56,464 nt of DNA from Vairimorpha ceranae (GCF_000988165.1 NW_020169317.1:1-56464), one strand, 5' to 3'. Counted from the stretch's first letter, positions 27,588 to 37,714 are shown. Made by a program: numbers and translations. Notes: a model not told the origin generated them from the sequence alone.

Positions 27588-29975
27588 TTATTTCTTATTA
27601 AAAATTTTTCTATGTTTTTTTATAAAATCGTTTACGGTTTTTATTGCCCATTGATACATATTATATTGATCATTATTATGTAAGTCATTTTTTATCAATT
27701 CTAGACTTTCATAATATAAATCTTTAAATTTTTTAGAAGTCACAAAGTTGTCTAAGAAAGAATAGCTAGAATACCTATCCCCATTGTATGTGGTAATCAA
27801 AATATTACACAAATTTATGTCAATCGATTTAAAATCATATGACGTACAAAGGCAATTCTTACAGGTTTCTATTGATTTTGATTGATAATAAATTGACGAC
27901 ATTTGACTTAGTATTAAAGAATTCTTTTTTAGCTCAAAAGTGCTTTCATTTGGTACGTCTGGGATAATGTGGTTTGTACTTTCAATTAATGTACTTGCTT
28001 TATCTATTTCCTCGCCTTCATAATGATTAAAAATTTCTTTAAAATTACATAATGATATTACAAAAAAATCTTGAATTTTTTTATGAATTTCATAAAAAAG
28101 TTGTATTCCAATATTTATATTTGTTCCATCTCCAAAGTTTTTTATTAAGCATACTGAATCTGAATTTGCTTGGTTTAAAATTCTTGAAATATTTTTTAAA
28201 GATGCAAGAAAATAGCTGGTATTATCAATAATTGATTCATTAATTTGAATTGATGTATATAACTGATCAAATATATAAAATTCGCCATCTAAAGCGGGAA
28301 TGTTTGAGCCCATTTGGAATAAAATTATCATTTCTCCTATTAACTTTAAAAAATTGTCAGATCCAAAATAAATTATATTTTTTGTAATTTCAATATCCGC
28401 ATTGTAATTCCAAATGTTTTTTATCTTAACTTTCTTCTCTTTACTAATTTTTGGCATACAACATTTATATGTCAACGAGAATAGTTTAAGTGAATTTAAA
28501 GCATCAATAGTGCCAATGTACTCAAAAATTTCATCTAAAGGAAATCTTGCTATGATCTCTCTTAATTCTTTTATTTTAAAACATTTAAATTCCTCAATCA
28601 AATTTGAAAGGTCTCCGAATTCTTTATCTAATAATTTCATTACTTTGTTTTTTACATAAAACTTTTCATGAATCTTAAATAGCTTTTTTTGTGCAGCTTC
28701 TTGGTTTTTACTTTCTCCAAATTCTTTTGACAAAGTATCAATAGAACTGTGCTTTTTTGATCTTTTAAAAATATTTTTTTTAGTCAATGCTCCAAGAGAA
28801 GTACTAAATTTGTATATGTCTTTATTTGTTATATCTTCAGCAAGTTGGCTAATATTATTTACTTTTTGTATAAATATTTCATTGTATGTAGAGCTTTTAA
28901 AATATGTTTCTGATTCAGTGAATAATGAGTTTTCCATAGCATTAGCAGCAGTACACTTCTTTTCATTTAAAAATTCATCAGGTATATCACACACAAGTTT
29001 TTCTATATCAATATTGCGGTTCAATTCAATCAAGTAACCAATTTGTGGCATATAGATAATGTTTAAATCGATTGATATATCTTTAGTAATATTTTTTGCA
29101 ATTTTGCTCAAGTATTGCGGTAAATTTAAATAAAATGTCTGTAGCTGATCATATTCTGGAAAGAGACCTGGTTTTAGTTCTTTTTCATCAAAAATATCAA
29201 CAAGTGTCGAAAGTTGTTTTACGTGTTTGATGCTTTTAAAACCAATTGATGTATTTTTAAGCATCTCGTGTATATCTATGACCGAGTTTAGTAACAATGG
29301 AAGTTTGTAGATATTGAGAACGCCGTCAGGTTCAATTCCTTTAATTTTTTTTAAAAAAGCAGTCAACGATATGTTCATAATCTCATTTAATTGTTTCTGT
29401 CTTTGAAGAATTTCAATCTTTTTTTTAAATGGAAAGAGCATATGCCTTAACAGCTGTTTTTTGCCATGTATTGTTTTAGTAAAATTAATTTTTAAAAACA
29501 AATCTTCCTTAAGGCGTAAATCTTGAATAGTATTATAATCTATGTATAAAAAATCATTTAAATTGTGTTTGAAAACTTTATACTTCCCAATAGTACCGAT
29601 TTCTATTGATTTTAAATTGAGTACATTTAAATATCCAACATGGTGACCCATAACATTGGTTTCTAAATAATATATCATTGCATTTAGACAACCAAAAGAA
29701 AGTTCGTCATCAAGACGTTTTCTGACAATAAAATGTTTTTTATTTAGAAGCTCTATTTCAATGTTCGTAATTTTAAAGGTTGTATAAATTTTATGATTGC
29801 AATTACTTGATAGTATCAATTTACTTATATTATGTCTTCCTAGAATAGCAACTCCTGTATCATATTGTCTACTGTCCGAGATATATCTTCCAAGATAAAA
29901 AGCATTATGGTCAAATATGCAATATTCTAACCTAAAATCTTTGTATTCCATGGTTGCTAAAAAATTATTATTCAT
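27588..29975 (-). CDS. MutS homologue (MSH4/MSH5-like) with lost ATPase motifs
   Basis: The protein has 795 residues. It lacks the MutS N-terminal mismatch-recognition domain and shows the lever region (HGKKQLLRHMLFPFKKKIEILQRQKQLNEIM). It then has the C-terminal region aligned to the ATPase domain by FQMGSNIPA, FDQLYTSIQINESIIDNTSYFLASL and FGDGT. The domain layout is that of MSH4/MSH5, which stabilise meiotic crossovers. The Walker A site is replaced by FGSDNFLKL (about 537-545), without Gly-Lys-Ser. The Walker B DE is replaced by LIKNFGDGT (about 605-613). ATP hydrolysis is therefore unlikely. The start could be 29975 or the Met nine residues in (29951). No C-run at either. Confidence 0.88.
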   Translation of the reverse strand: MNNNFLATMEYKDFRLEYCIFDHNAFYLGRYISDSRQYDTGVAILGRHNISKLILSSNCNHKIYTTFKITNIEIELLNKKHFIVRKRLDDELSFGCLNAMIYYLETNVMGHHVGYLNVLNLKSIEIGTIGKYKVFKHNLNDFLYIDYNTIQDLRLKEDLFLKINFTKTIHGKKQLLRHMLFPFKKKIEILQRQKQLNEIMNISLTAFLKKIKGIEPDGVLNIYKLPLLLNSVIDIHEMLKNTSIGFKSIKHVKQLSTLVDIFDEKELKPGLFPEYDQLQTFYLNLPQYLSKIAKNITKDISIDLNIIYMPQIGYLIELNRNIDIEKLVCDIPDEFLNEKKCTAANAMENSLFTESETYFKSSTYNEIFIQKVNNISQLAEDITNKDIYKFSTSLGALTKKNIFKRSKKHSSIDTLSKEFGESKNQEAAQKKLFKIHEKFYVKNKVMKLLDKEFGDLSNLIEEFKCFKIKELREIIARFPLDEIFEYIGTIDALNSLKLFSLTYKCCMPKISKEKKVKIKNIWNYNADIEITKNIIYFGSDNFLKLIGEMIILFQMGSNIPALDGEFYIFDQLYTSIQINESIIDNTSYFLASLKNISRILNQANSDSVCLIKNFGDGTNINIGIQLFYEIHKKIQDFFVISLCNFKEIFNHYEGEEIDKASTLIESTNHIIPDVPNESTFELKKNSLILSQMSSIYYQSKSIETCKNCLCTSYDFKSIDINLCNILITTYNGDRYSSYSFLDNFVTSKKFKDLYYESLELIKNDLHNNDQYNMYQWAIKTVNDFIKKHRKIFNKK

Positions 29976-30124
29976 GCAATATAGAAAAATAAAAATTATT
30001 TATATTTTTTTGCATAAAATAGAAACAAACAAACTGTATTTAATTATATAAATAGTACATAACAAGCATTAACACCATTAAAAAATTTTACATGTCTTAA
30101 TTAATAAATAGATTTATGTTTTTA

Positions 30125-30547
30125 TTAAATAAGTTTATTAACAATAAGCTGATCTAAAAATTTTTTTTTGTCAAATTTAGCATATTCTAAATATATTATT
30201 TCAAAATTATTTTTTATATAATCAAAAACAAAGGGAAATGCATCTGTTTCATTAAAGATTAAAAAAGTAAAGTCATTATTTTTCAAATGAACAGAAGATG
30301 CCATAAAAAAGCTATAGTTTTCTAATACAATTTCCTCAAAAGATATTTTATATGTTTTTATTGGTGTTCCAAGTTCTATGGGTAGTTCGACAGTTCTTTC
30401 CTCGTGAACATACAGAGAAACATCATCAACAACAATAGAAAAAATAGAATTTAAATATTCGTTAAGTACTAAACAAAATTTATTCTGAGTTTTGACAAAA
30501 AAAGAAGGTAAAAAATTCTTTTCTTTGTTGCTTTTTAAAAAAATCAT
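30125..30547 (-). CDS. Hypothetical protein downstream of INO80
   Basis: A 140-residue soluble protein of mainly beta-strand character (FCLVLNEYL, SIFSIVVDDVSLYV, TYKISFEEIVLENYSFF, FTFLIFNETDAFPFVFDYI). No catalytic or metal-binding motif and no recognised family. It begins 21 bp after the INO80 stop on the same strand. AATTCCCCTTGT before its ATG supports an independent start. The tight tandem spacing implies that its promoter lies inside the INO80 coding region. Confidence 0.75.
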   Translation of the reverse strand: MIFLKSNKEKNFLPSFFVKTQNKFCLVLNEYLNSIFSIVVDDVSLYVHEERTVELPIELGTPIKTYKISFEEIVLENYSFFMASSVHLKNNDFTFLIFNETDAFPFVFDYIKNNFEIIYLEYAKFDKKKFLDQLIVNKLI

Positions 30548-30568
30548 ACAAGGGGAATTTTTTAAGAC

Positions 30569-33145
30569 CTAAAAATCAAGCCCTTCAAAAACTTTACCTT
30601 TTATAACCATTTTTTGTAAATTACCTTTATGTGTAGCTTTTTCAATAACTCGTTCTTCAATTGTATTTTTTGTAATTAATCTGTAAACAGTAACATCTTT
30701 AGTTTGTCCAATTCTATAAGCACGATCCATTGCTTGTTGATCAACAGTCGGATTCCAATCACTGTCATAAAAAATAACAGTATCTGCTGCAGTTAAATTT
30801 ATTCCTAGACCTCCTGCTCTAGTACTTAATAAGAAAATAAATTTATCTCCTGTTTGCCAATCATTAACAGTATCTCTTCGATATGATACTTTAGATGAAC
30901 CATCCAATCTACAATAAGTAAATTCTTTCTTTACACAATAGTCTTCAACAAGATCCATCATCTTAGTCATTTGAAAATAAATTAATACTCTGTGGTTTTC
31001 TTGTTTTAACTTTGTAAGTAGTTTATCAAGACAAGCCAATTTTCCACTATCAATAATAAATGTATTAAGTGGTGGGACATCAACTATTTCATTGATAGTA
31101 TAATTAAGAGAAATTTGCTCAATTTTAACATAATCGCCATTGTTGGTGTAAATATAAGGAAACATTGAAAGTATCTTTTTAGTAAAAACAGGAATTCTTT
31201 GAAATTGATCATTGTTTCTACAAAGTTGTTTACACAAATCATTGTAAAACAAACTAGTACTATTTTTGTCGATAAATTGGTCTGTGTTACTTTGATAAAA
31301 ATTATTAATAAAACATTCTTTACCTGATACTAATAATTTGCTTTTAGGACTTAATATTATATTAGAGCCATAAGGTTCTTGTCTAATATTTCTAATCATA
31401 TTTTTTACAAAGAAATATTTTGTATTATTATATTCTGCAATATCATCAGCTACAAAAGTAGGAACTTTCATGTTTAGTTTTGATCTACCCATTTCAATAG
31501 TTCTACTTTCTTCATCGTGCCGCAAGATGCTCAATTTAGTACTTGTTTCGAGTTTTTCAAAAATATCAGGATGATTACAAACCTTTCTTAGTTGCATAAC
31601 AATATTTTCCATTTCATAAGATTGACAAGCATCAATTATACTTTGATAATATATCTTTTGACGCACGCTTAAATCACAATAAACTTCTAGTTCACGCTTT
31701 TCTCCTAATTCTGTTTTAACATCACTTTTTAATCTTCGTAGCATAAATGGTTTTAAAATTGCATGAAGTTTTTGCAGCTGCATTTCATCAACAGCCTTCT
31801 TTTTTTCAGCTGATTCCTCAATTCCCTTAGAAAACCACTCTGTAAATTCTGACAAAGAATCAAACAGCGTAGGCATAATAAAATGAAGTAAAGCCCATAA
31901 CTCACTCATTGTATTTTGAACAGGTGTACCTGTTAACAACAATCTACTCTTTGTTTTAAATGCTAAAAGAGTTGTCCACCTTTTAGATGCTGCACTTTTA
32001 ATAGCCTGGGCTTCATCTAAAATCATATACTTCCATGTTACTTTTTTTAAAACTTTAAAATCGGCCACTGCTATTTGATAACTCGTAAGTACAACATTGG
32101 CTTTTTTTATTTTATTCCTGGCTTGAGATCTGTATGTCGATGTACCCCAATAACTTAAAATTTTAAAATTAGGAACAAATTTGTTTAGTTCTTGTTCCCA
32201 GTTGTGTAATGTTGAAACAGGAGTGACTACTAAAAAGGGACCCCAAATGTCTTCTGTTTCTGCTAAATAAGCTAGTAGAGAAATTGATTGAACAGTTTTA
32301 CCAAGTCCCATATCATCAGCCAAAATACCATTAATTCCTTGATTGTATAATTTAGCAAGCCAATTAAATCCTGTTATTTGATAACCTTTAAGTTCACAAT
32401 TTAACATCTTTGGCTGCTTCAATTTTCTGTTTTCTTCATCTTCAATATTTTTAATATCATTTTGATGCTCTTTATGTTTAATCTGTGCAGCCGCCATCTG
32501 AAATTTTTTATTCATTTCTAATAAATCTTCATCAACTACTTTTTCTTTATCAAAATTTTCTAATTTTGACTTGCCTAACATAAACTGTGAAAAAAGTTCG
32601 GTTTGTGTAAGCAAATATTCAAATTTTCTTTTCTGCCTCATTGCTTCTTTACTTTCTTCAAGTTGCTTTCTTTTTTCTAATGCGGCTTTTTCAACCTTCT
32701 TTGATACATCACGTCTTTCCTTATCAAACTTTTTGCTGTATGAATTAATTTCTTTAGCAACACGACGCATTTTACTATTCGGATACTGTCGTAATAAATA
32801 TTTCCTGTATTGTGCGACTGCCACAAAGCTTATTTTGTTTAAATTAGATTTAATATCAAAACTACGTTTTTTTATAATAGAATGAATAACAGATACTTGT
32901 TGAAGGCCTAATTTATATTCTTCATCCCAACTTCTACCTTTAAATATATTTTTATCAATATTTTTCAGCGTGTATTTAATTTCTGTCTCTAAATATTGTA
33001 GCTTTTTATAGTTTGACAGTTCTACCGGAATAGTGTCTGCAATTGTATAAGACTTAGAAATTAAATCATTAATTTTACTATAAGGAATTTCTAATGAACA
33101 ATTTTTGTAAGCTTTGTAGATTTTTTTTAAATCTTCTTCTCTCAT
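30569..33145 (-). CDS. INO80: INO80 chromatin-remodelling ATPase
   Basis: An 858-residue Snf2-family ATPase, much smaller than yeast Ino80 (about 1490). A DBINO-like region (about 90-200) ends in RKFEYLLTQTELFSQFM, a diagnostic INO80 block. The first RecA lobe has DDMGLGKT (about 275-282), DEAQ (about 378-381) and LLTGTPVQNT. A spacer insertion of about 150 residues (about 530-680) separates the lobes, as is typical of INO80/SWR1. The second lobe has STRAGGLGINLTAADTVIFYDSDWNP and QAMDRAYRIGQ. It slides nucleosomes and exchanges H2A.Z in the nucleus; the Arp4-like gene at 44816 encodes a likely partner. ATGCCCTTAA precedes the start. Confidence 0.95.
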   Translation of the reverse strand: MREEDLKKIYKAYKNCSLEIPYSKINDLISKSYTIADTIPVELSNYKKLQYLETEIKYTLKNIDKNIFKGRSWDEEYKLGLQQVSVIHSIIKKRSFDIKSNLNKISFVAVAQYRKYLLRQYPNSKMRRVAKEINSYSKKFDKERRDVSKKVEKAALEKRKQLEESKEAMRQKRKFEYLLTQTELFSQFMLGKSKLENFDKEKVVDEDLLEMNKKFQMAAAQIKHKEHQNDIKNIEDEENRKLKQPKMLNCELKGYQITGFNWLAKLYNQGINGILADDMGLGKTVQSISLLAYLAETEDIWGPFLVVTPVSTLHNWEQELNKFVPNFKILSYWGTSTYRSQARNKIKKANVVLTSYQIAVADFKVLKKVTWKYMILDEAQAIKSAASKRWTTLLAFKTKSRLLLTGTPVQNTMSELWALLHFIMPTLFDSLSEFTEWFSKGIEESAEKKKAVDEMQLQKLHAILKPFMLRRLKSDVKTELGEKRELEVYCDLSVRQKIYYQSIIDACQSYEMENIVMQLRKVCNHPDIFEKLETSTKLSILRHDEESRTIEMGRSKLNMKVPTFVADDIAEYNNTKYFFVKNMIRNIRQEPYGSNIILSPKSKLLVSGKECFINNFYQSNTDQFIDKNSTSLFYNDLCKQLCRNNDQFQRIPVFTKKILSMFPYIYTNNGDYVKIEQISLNYTINEIVDVPPLNTFIIDSGKLACLDKLLTKLKQENHRVLIYFQMTKMMDLVEDYCVKKEFTYCRLDGSSKVSYRRDTVNDWQTGDKFIFLLSTRAGGLGINLTAADTVIFYDSDWNPTVDQQAMDRAYRIGQTKDVTVYRLITKNTIEERVIEKATHKGNLQKMVIKGKVFEGLDF

Positions 33146-33294
33146 TTAAGGGCATAAATTTTGGTTTAATTTAACAAAATTTGCATAATTTTATGCTAAT
33201 AAATTGGTAATATGGATTTATCATATTTTTATGATATTTAATTCTTAAACTTGAAACAAAAAAATAATATTTTTCAAAAGTAAACAAAATACAA

Positions 33295-35103
33295 ATGGTA
33301 ATTTTCTTTATTCTGAGTTTTTATGCAAAAGTTTTGGTTATTGATGACCTTAATATATCAAAAAGTATTTCTCCTGTAGCAAGTCGTAATTTAATAAAAA
33401 GCATTAAAAAGAATGTAGCTTCAACTAACGAAGAAGTAGTTCTACTTGATCAGAATAAAAATCCAAAAATGTCAAGTAAAGACTTAGAAAAAGATTGTCA
33501 GGACAAAATGAATTGTAATGAAGATAAAGTTGAGATTGATTTTCCTGCAATTGAGCATGCACAATTATCAAAGGAAATAGAGCGATATGAAAAAAGTGTT
33601 AATGAATTAAAAGATATTGTTAACAAAGCCAAAAATAATAAACAGAAAAATACAGAATCAGATTATAGTCCAGAAAACAGTCGATCATTTAATAATCAAA
33701 ATGATGAACAAAAACAAGAAAGTGATTTATTTAACAATAATTATCTAAAAAATTTATATCCGAAAAAAAATAATTTTTTTAACACAATAAATAACATCCC
33801 TGCAGATTCAACACGACAAAAGGTGAAGAAAAGTTCACCTTATGATGCATTAGAAAGTTTTAAACCAGATATATTTCCATCACCTAAGAATAACCCTTTA
33901 AATAATATGAATGATATTATAAATTCATTTAAAAAGGAACTTTCAAATATTCCGAATAGTAATTTAGCATTTAAATCGTTACAAGAAACGAATCCATTAT
34001 TAAATGTTCCTTCTAACACAATACACGATCCCATATTAAGTACACCGCAAGATTTAAATAGCACAAGGCCGACATTTTTTAATAATCAGCAAAATCCCAA
34101 TAGTAAAAATTTTCCTGCTGATTTCAGTAGTATATTTTCATCAAATCCTAATCAACTACAAAATTTGTTCCCATTAAGCAATGAAGATCCAAATAATCTT
34201 AATCTTATTAGCAACAATAATCCTGAAAATATTAGTAAAAATTTCAATGACACAAGCAAGCCTTTTGATAATTTATCAGATACTTACCCACCAATGCCAT
34301 ACAACTTTAAAAATACTTTTAATAATAATTCTAGTAATTTATCATTACCAAATTTTTTACAAAATTTTAGTGATCCTGGAAGTACACCATATAACAATGC
34401 GCAATCAAGATCTTCTTCTTATGATATGCCTTCTAGTAATAATACTTCTCCGGTAGAACAACAGATGGAAAATAGACTAGCATATGCAAAACTTAAAGAA
34501 CAAAATAATTTAATAAAAGCCATAGATAACAGAAAAGAATACATTAAAATGAAATTACAGGAAATAAAAGCCAATAAAGACAAGCTGTCTCTTGAAATGA
34601 AATCTTACAAAACAAAAGTAAAAAATATCTTAAATCAAATTAAAAATATAAAAAAAGGTAAAGATGCATTAATTAATCAGATAAATACAAATAAAAATCA
34701 TATAAAAAATTTAAATAAAAACAGTATGCAAATTATTGACAAGAAAGAGCATGTTATTTCCTTAATAAGAATTACAAAAAATGAAGTACAAAGATATAGA
34801 AATTTATTGGAGAATGAAACAAACAAACTTGAAATGCTTGAAAAACAATATGAAGTTTATGAAGATACATTAAAGAAATATAGCGATGATATTGACACAG
34901 AAGCACATAAGCTTAACAGGTCGTCGGCCGAATTAAATAAAAATGGTATTGATCTAGAAAATCTTGAAGAACTGTACAAAGAATATAATCAAAAAAATCA
35001 GCAAATTGAGGAAGAATTGCGAAGATATGAAAAAATTGCCATGTGTTTGGATACAGAAGAAAAAAAGGTAATGAGAAATCAGCTTAGTGGATTATTTGTC
35101 TAA
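33295..35103 (+). CDS. Secreted Asn-rich coiled-coil protein
   Basis: The protein has 602 residues. The N-terminus MVIFFILSFYAKVLVID is a clear signal peptide. Residues about 20-115 are charged. About 120-390 are extremely Asn/Pro/Ser/Leu-rich low complexity with recurring NNxxN and NPN steps. About 395-595 form a long Lys/Glu/Asn coiled coil. Signal peptide, low complexity and coiled coil suit a microsporidian secreted, spore-wall or polar-tube-associated protein. No known polar tube or spore wall family signature is recognised, so this is inference from architecture. It is divergent from INO80 across 149 bp. Confidence 0.88.
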   Translation: MVIFFILSFYAKVLVIDDLNISKSISPVASRNLIKSIKKNVASTNEEVVLLDQNKNPKMSSKDLEKDCQDKMNCNEDKVEIDFPAIEHAQLSKEIERYEKSVNELKDIVNKAKNNKQKNTESDYSPENSRSFNNQNDEQKQESDLFNNNYLKNLYPKKNNFFNTINNIPADSTRQKVKKSSPYDALESFKPDIFPSPKNNPLNNMNDIINSFKKELSNIPNSNLAFKSLQETNPLLNVPSNTIHDPILSTPQDLNSTRPTFFNNQQNPNSKNFPADFSSIFSSNPNQLQNLFPLSNEDPNNLNLISNNNPENISKNFNDTSKPFDNLSDTYPPMPYNFKNTFNNNSSNLSLPNFLQNFSDPGSTPYNNAQSRSSSYDMPSSNNTSPVEQQMENRLAYAKLKEQNNLIKAIDNRKEYIKMKLQEIKANKDKLSLEMKSYKTKVKNILNQIKNIKKGKDALINQINTNKNHIKNLNKNSMQIIDKKEHVISLIRITKNEVQRYRNLLENETNKLEMLEKQYEVYEDTLKKYSDDIDTEAHKLNRSSAELNKNGIDLENLEELYKEYNQKNQQIEEELRRYEKIAMCLDTEEKKVMRNQLSGLFV

Positions 35104-35210
35104 TTTTATTTGTAGTTATTTTACGCATAATAAATATGTTAAGTTATTGTAAGTTGCTATACGTTAAATTATATTTTAAATTTATAAACATATTCTATTG
35201 TTAATATTAT

Positions 35211-35322
35211 TGTAGGACAGTAAAGATGTAAACATGTCAATCAGCAGTATTAAGTTGATGGCTTTGACATGTCTGTAATATAAATAAGAATTATTAAATA
35301 AATCCATGTTTTATTTATATTC
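35211..35322 (+). mobile_element. 110-bp TGT...ACA repeat, copy 3
   Basis: Starts TGTAGGACAGTAAAGATG and matches the copies at 6106 and 9258 through the central AGTATTAAGTTGATGGC block. The last bases (TTATATTC/A) diverge from the CAACA end of the other two. The flanking ATTAT (35206-35210 and 35323-35327) is a perfect 5-bp direct repeat. An internal 9-bp inverted repeat ACATGTCAA/TTGACATGT is intact here and eroded in the copy at 6106. Confidence 0.7.
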
Positions 35323-35596
35323 ATTATCTTATGTCAAGAAATAATATATATCATTTTAATTATTGTTTATAGTAACATTAAACATTTAAAAATCTAATCT
35401 ATAGTATAAACTTGTCTTTTTCAAGTCTTTCATATTTTTTTTGAATGGTAAAATTTATTTATAAAATAAAATATTTTATAAGATGATTTCAAGGATGTAA
35501 TCATCAACCTGCAACATATAGTAAATATTATATTACAATATTGTATTCGTAAAGTTTTAATAATATTCTATACTTTTTGTTCAGTTGTAATTTGTA

Positions 35597-35600
35597 CCCC
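35597..35600 (+). promoter_or_regulatory. C-run deciding the cis-prenyltransferase start
   Basis: CCCC directly precedes the ATG at 35601; upstream codons in frame contain only a TTG. Confidence 0.65.
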
Positions 35601-36446
35601 ATGAAATATGCACAAAATAAAACAATCAGAAAATTTTTATATTTTTTTGATATTCATACACTTTATATTAACACATGTGTAAAAATTATAACATTTTTAG
35701 AATGGCTAATAAATAATAATAATCTTTTACCTGTTTATAGATTAATAACCTGGCACTCAAAATTACATCCATTTTATTTTACAATAGTACAGATCTTTCC
35801 ATTGCTTTCTTTATTTTTATTTATTAATTACAGATTACAATTTTACATCGTTAAAGATTTAAAAATAGCATTTATAGCAGATGGAAATAGGCGCTATCTA
35901 AAAAAAATGAATAAAGATATAGAACAAGTAAAAGAAGATGGGCTTAAAAGAATTAAAGAAATAATTGAATTTTGCAATCAATTTAATATACCGGAAGTTG
36001 GATTTTATTGTTTTAGTATTAAAAACTTTAAAAGAAGTGATAAAGAAGTACAAAATGTTCTACAACTCTTAACTTATAACCCTTATATTACAAATTACAA
36101 AGTTAGAGTTATTGGTAATTTGGATTTATTACCTCCAGCAATTGGTGAAAATATGAGAAAATTGGAAATTAGTACAAAAAACAATACTGGAATTATTGTT
36201 AATCTTTTTATTGCATATAGTACACAGGATGAAGTGGAGAATGGAATAAAGTTTACAGGTGAAGTTGATTTAATAGTTAGAACTAGTGGAGAAAAAAGAC
36301 TATCTGATTTTTTAATACTACAATGTTGCCGTGGTACGAACATCTTTTTTTGTGATTTTTTGTGGCCAGAAATTACTTTAGTTCACTTGTACCTTATAAT
36401 GTTAAAATACAAATTAGAGCAGATTTTTTTTAAAAAAGTTAAATAA
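35601..36446 (+). CDS. cis-Prenyltransferase (dehydrodolichyl diphosphate synthase)
   Basis: The protein has 281 residues starting at 35601, immediately after GTACCCC. It condenses isopentenyl diphosphate units onto farnesyl diphosphate to make dolichyl chains at the ER. Family motifs: FIADGNRRY with DGNRR at 94-98 (region I), EVGFYCFSIKNFKRS (region II), LRVIGNL-like VRVIGNLDLLP, and the C-terminal RTSGEKRLSDFLILQ (region V). The N-terminal about 80 residues carry hydrophobic stretches (HPFYFTIVQIFPLLSLFLFI) that probably anchor it. The first Ile-Ala replaces the usual H-M before DGN, as in eukaryotic homologues. With mevalonate kinase at 53210 it forms part of one pathway. Confidence 0.93.
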   Translation: MKYAQNKTIRKFLYFFDIHTLYINTCVKIITFLEWLINNNNLLPVYRLITWHSKLHPFYFTIVQIFPLLSLFLFINYRLQFYIVKDLKIAFIADGNRRYLKKMNKDIEQVKEDGLKRIKEIIEFCNQFNIPEVGFYCFSIKNFKRSDKEVQNVLQLLTYNPYITNYKVRVIGNLDLLPPAIGENMRKLEISTKNNTGIIVNLFIAYSTQDEVENGIKFTGEVDLIVRTSGEKRLSDFLILQCCRGTNIFFCDFLWPEITLVHLYLIMLKYKLEQIFFKKVK

Positions 36447-36985
36447 AAACCGTTTTATAATTTATCTATTTTTATTTGGATTTCAATAAAATGTAAACTT
36501 ATTTTTAAAGCTAAACTTTTAGATCGTTGTCAAAGTTTTATTTGTTTAAAAAAATTTAATCGTTTAACATTTTTACTAAATTACTATTCATAGATATTTA
36601 AAAAACAAAGATGCAACGTTTAAAACGCATAAAAAAATTTAAGTAAATTTTTCTTACTATAAATGTACATAATAAAGCGTAATAAAAAGGCGAAAAAAAG
36701 TTTAACAATACATTTCTTATTATAAATGTAAACAATAATGCGTAATTGAAAAATAGAAAAAAATTTTAACAAGTATATTTTTTTTATTGAAACTAATTAA
36801 TTTAAATAATGGAAACATCAAATAACAAGATAGTTATTCCTTTTGTAGTTCTTTTAATTTATTTTATAGAGTAAAATATTATATTAAATGTATCAAAATG
36901 TTATTAAATAAGACATTCTCCTTATTTTCTATTATATCTTTGATTTGTTGATATCATTTATAAAAAAATACATCTTTCTTTGTAT
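36447..36985. other. Intergenic region with a tandem repeat
   Basis: 539 bp. It contains two imperfect copies of a ~65-bp unit (36643-36708 and 36709-36772), each with CTTA.TATAAATGTA, ATAA.GCGTAAT and TTTTAACAA-type blocks. No ORF is supportable. Confidence 0.45.
36643..36772. repeat. Two-copy ~65-bp imperfect tandem repeat
   Basis: Unit boundaries follow the TTTAACAA block at 36708 and the TTTTAACAA block at 36772. Units differ by substitutions and 1-2-bp gaps. It lies about 210 bp upstream of a zinc-finger gene and could be regulatory or simply slippage. Confidence 0.55.
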
Positions 36986-37714
36986 ATGATTGAAGATAAT
37001 AAAGGTGTAACTGATAAAATAAACTTTTTAAAAAATGATTTAAAAGATCAAAATATTTCTTATACAACCCAAGAATATAGTAAAATGTCTGATAAACCTT
37101 TTAAAGAATTATCTAATCAAGAAGAAGATGCAACATTGAACTTACTCTCACTTATGTTACCACAAAAAAATAAAAAGACAAATTCACCGCTAGTTCCATC
37201 CCTAAACTTTATAGAAAATATTATTATTTGTGATTTATGTGACGAAACAAACATATACGCAAGAATACAAAATTTAATATATAGTTGTGTATCAGGAGAT
37301 CTATCTGCATTTGTTAACTGTGGGATACACAATTGTTCCATTTTCAACGATAAAATTTTAGATTTAAATAAAGGAGACTTACCAACTATTGAAGATGTAG
37401 AAAAATTATATAAAATAGATATGCGAAAAAATACAGAGCATCGATTTATTTGTAAAACTTGTTCGAACGAATTTACAACAAAAAATGGGTTAAAATATCA
37501 CTTAAAAAATGTACACTCAAAACATAAAGAAAATATTGTAAAACCATATTTATGCCCTTTTAAAAAAGTATGTAAAAGAAAATACAAAAACAAAAATGGA
37601 CTTTTTTACCATCTTGAACATTATCACAAGAAAGATAGTGAAGATTTTAAAACATTGCACAATAGCACTATACTTTCAAATATGCAAACAAAAAAAATAA
37701 AAAATAAAAAATAA
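36986..37714 (+). CDS. C2H2 zinc-finger protein, paralogue A
   Basis: The protein has 242 residues from the ATG at 36986. The N-terminal module FKELSNQEEDATLNLLSLM, then PSLNFIENIIICDLC, is shared with the protein encoded convergently at 37923. The C-terminal region has two zinc fingers. One has FICKTCSNEFTTKNGLKYHLKNVH, a classic C2H2. The second is longer, CPFKKVCKRKYKNKNGLFYHLEHYH, of the paired type in fungal Sfp1-like regulators. Likely a nuclear DNA-binding regulator, possibly of ribosome or growth genes by analogy only. A CDLC pair in the N-terminal module might bind a further metal. No C-run at its start. Confidence 0.88.
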   Translation: MIEDNKGVTDKINFLKNDLKDQNISYTTQEYSKMSDKPFKELSNQEEDATLNLLSLMLPQKNKKTNSPLVPSLNFIENIIICDLCDETNIYARIQNLIYSCVSGDLSAFVNCGIHNCSIFNDKILDLNKGDLPTIEDVEKLYKIDMRKNTEHRFICKTCSNEFTTKNGLKYHLKNVHSKHKENIVKPYLCPFKKVCKRKYKNKNGLFYHLEHYHKKDSEDFKTLHNSTILSNMQTKKIKNKK

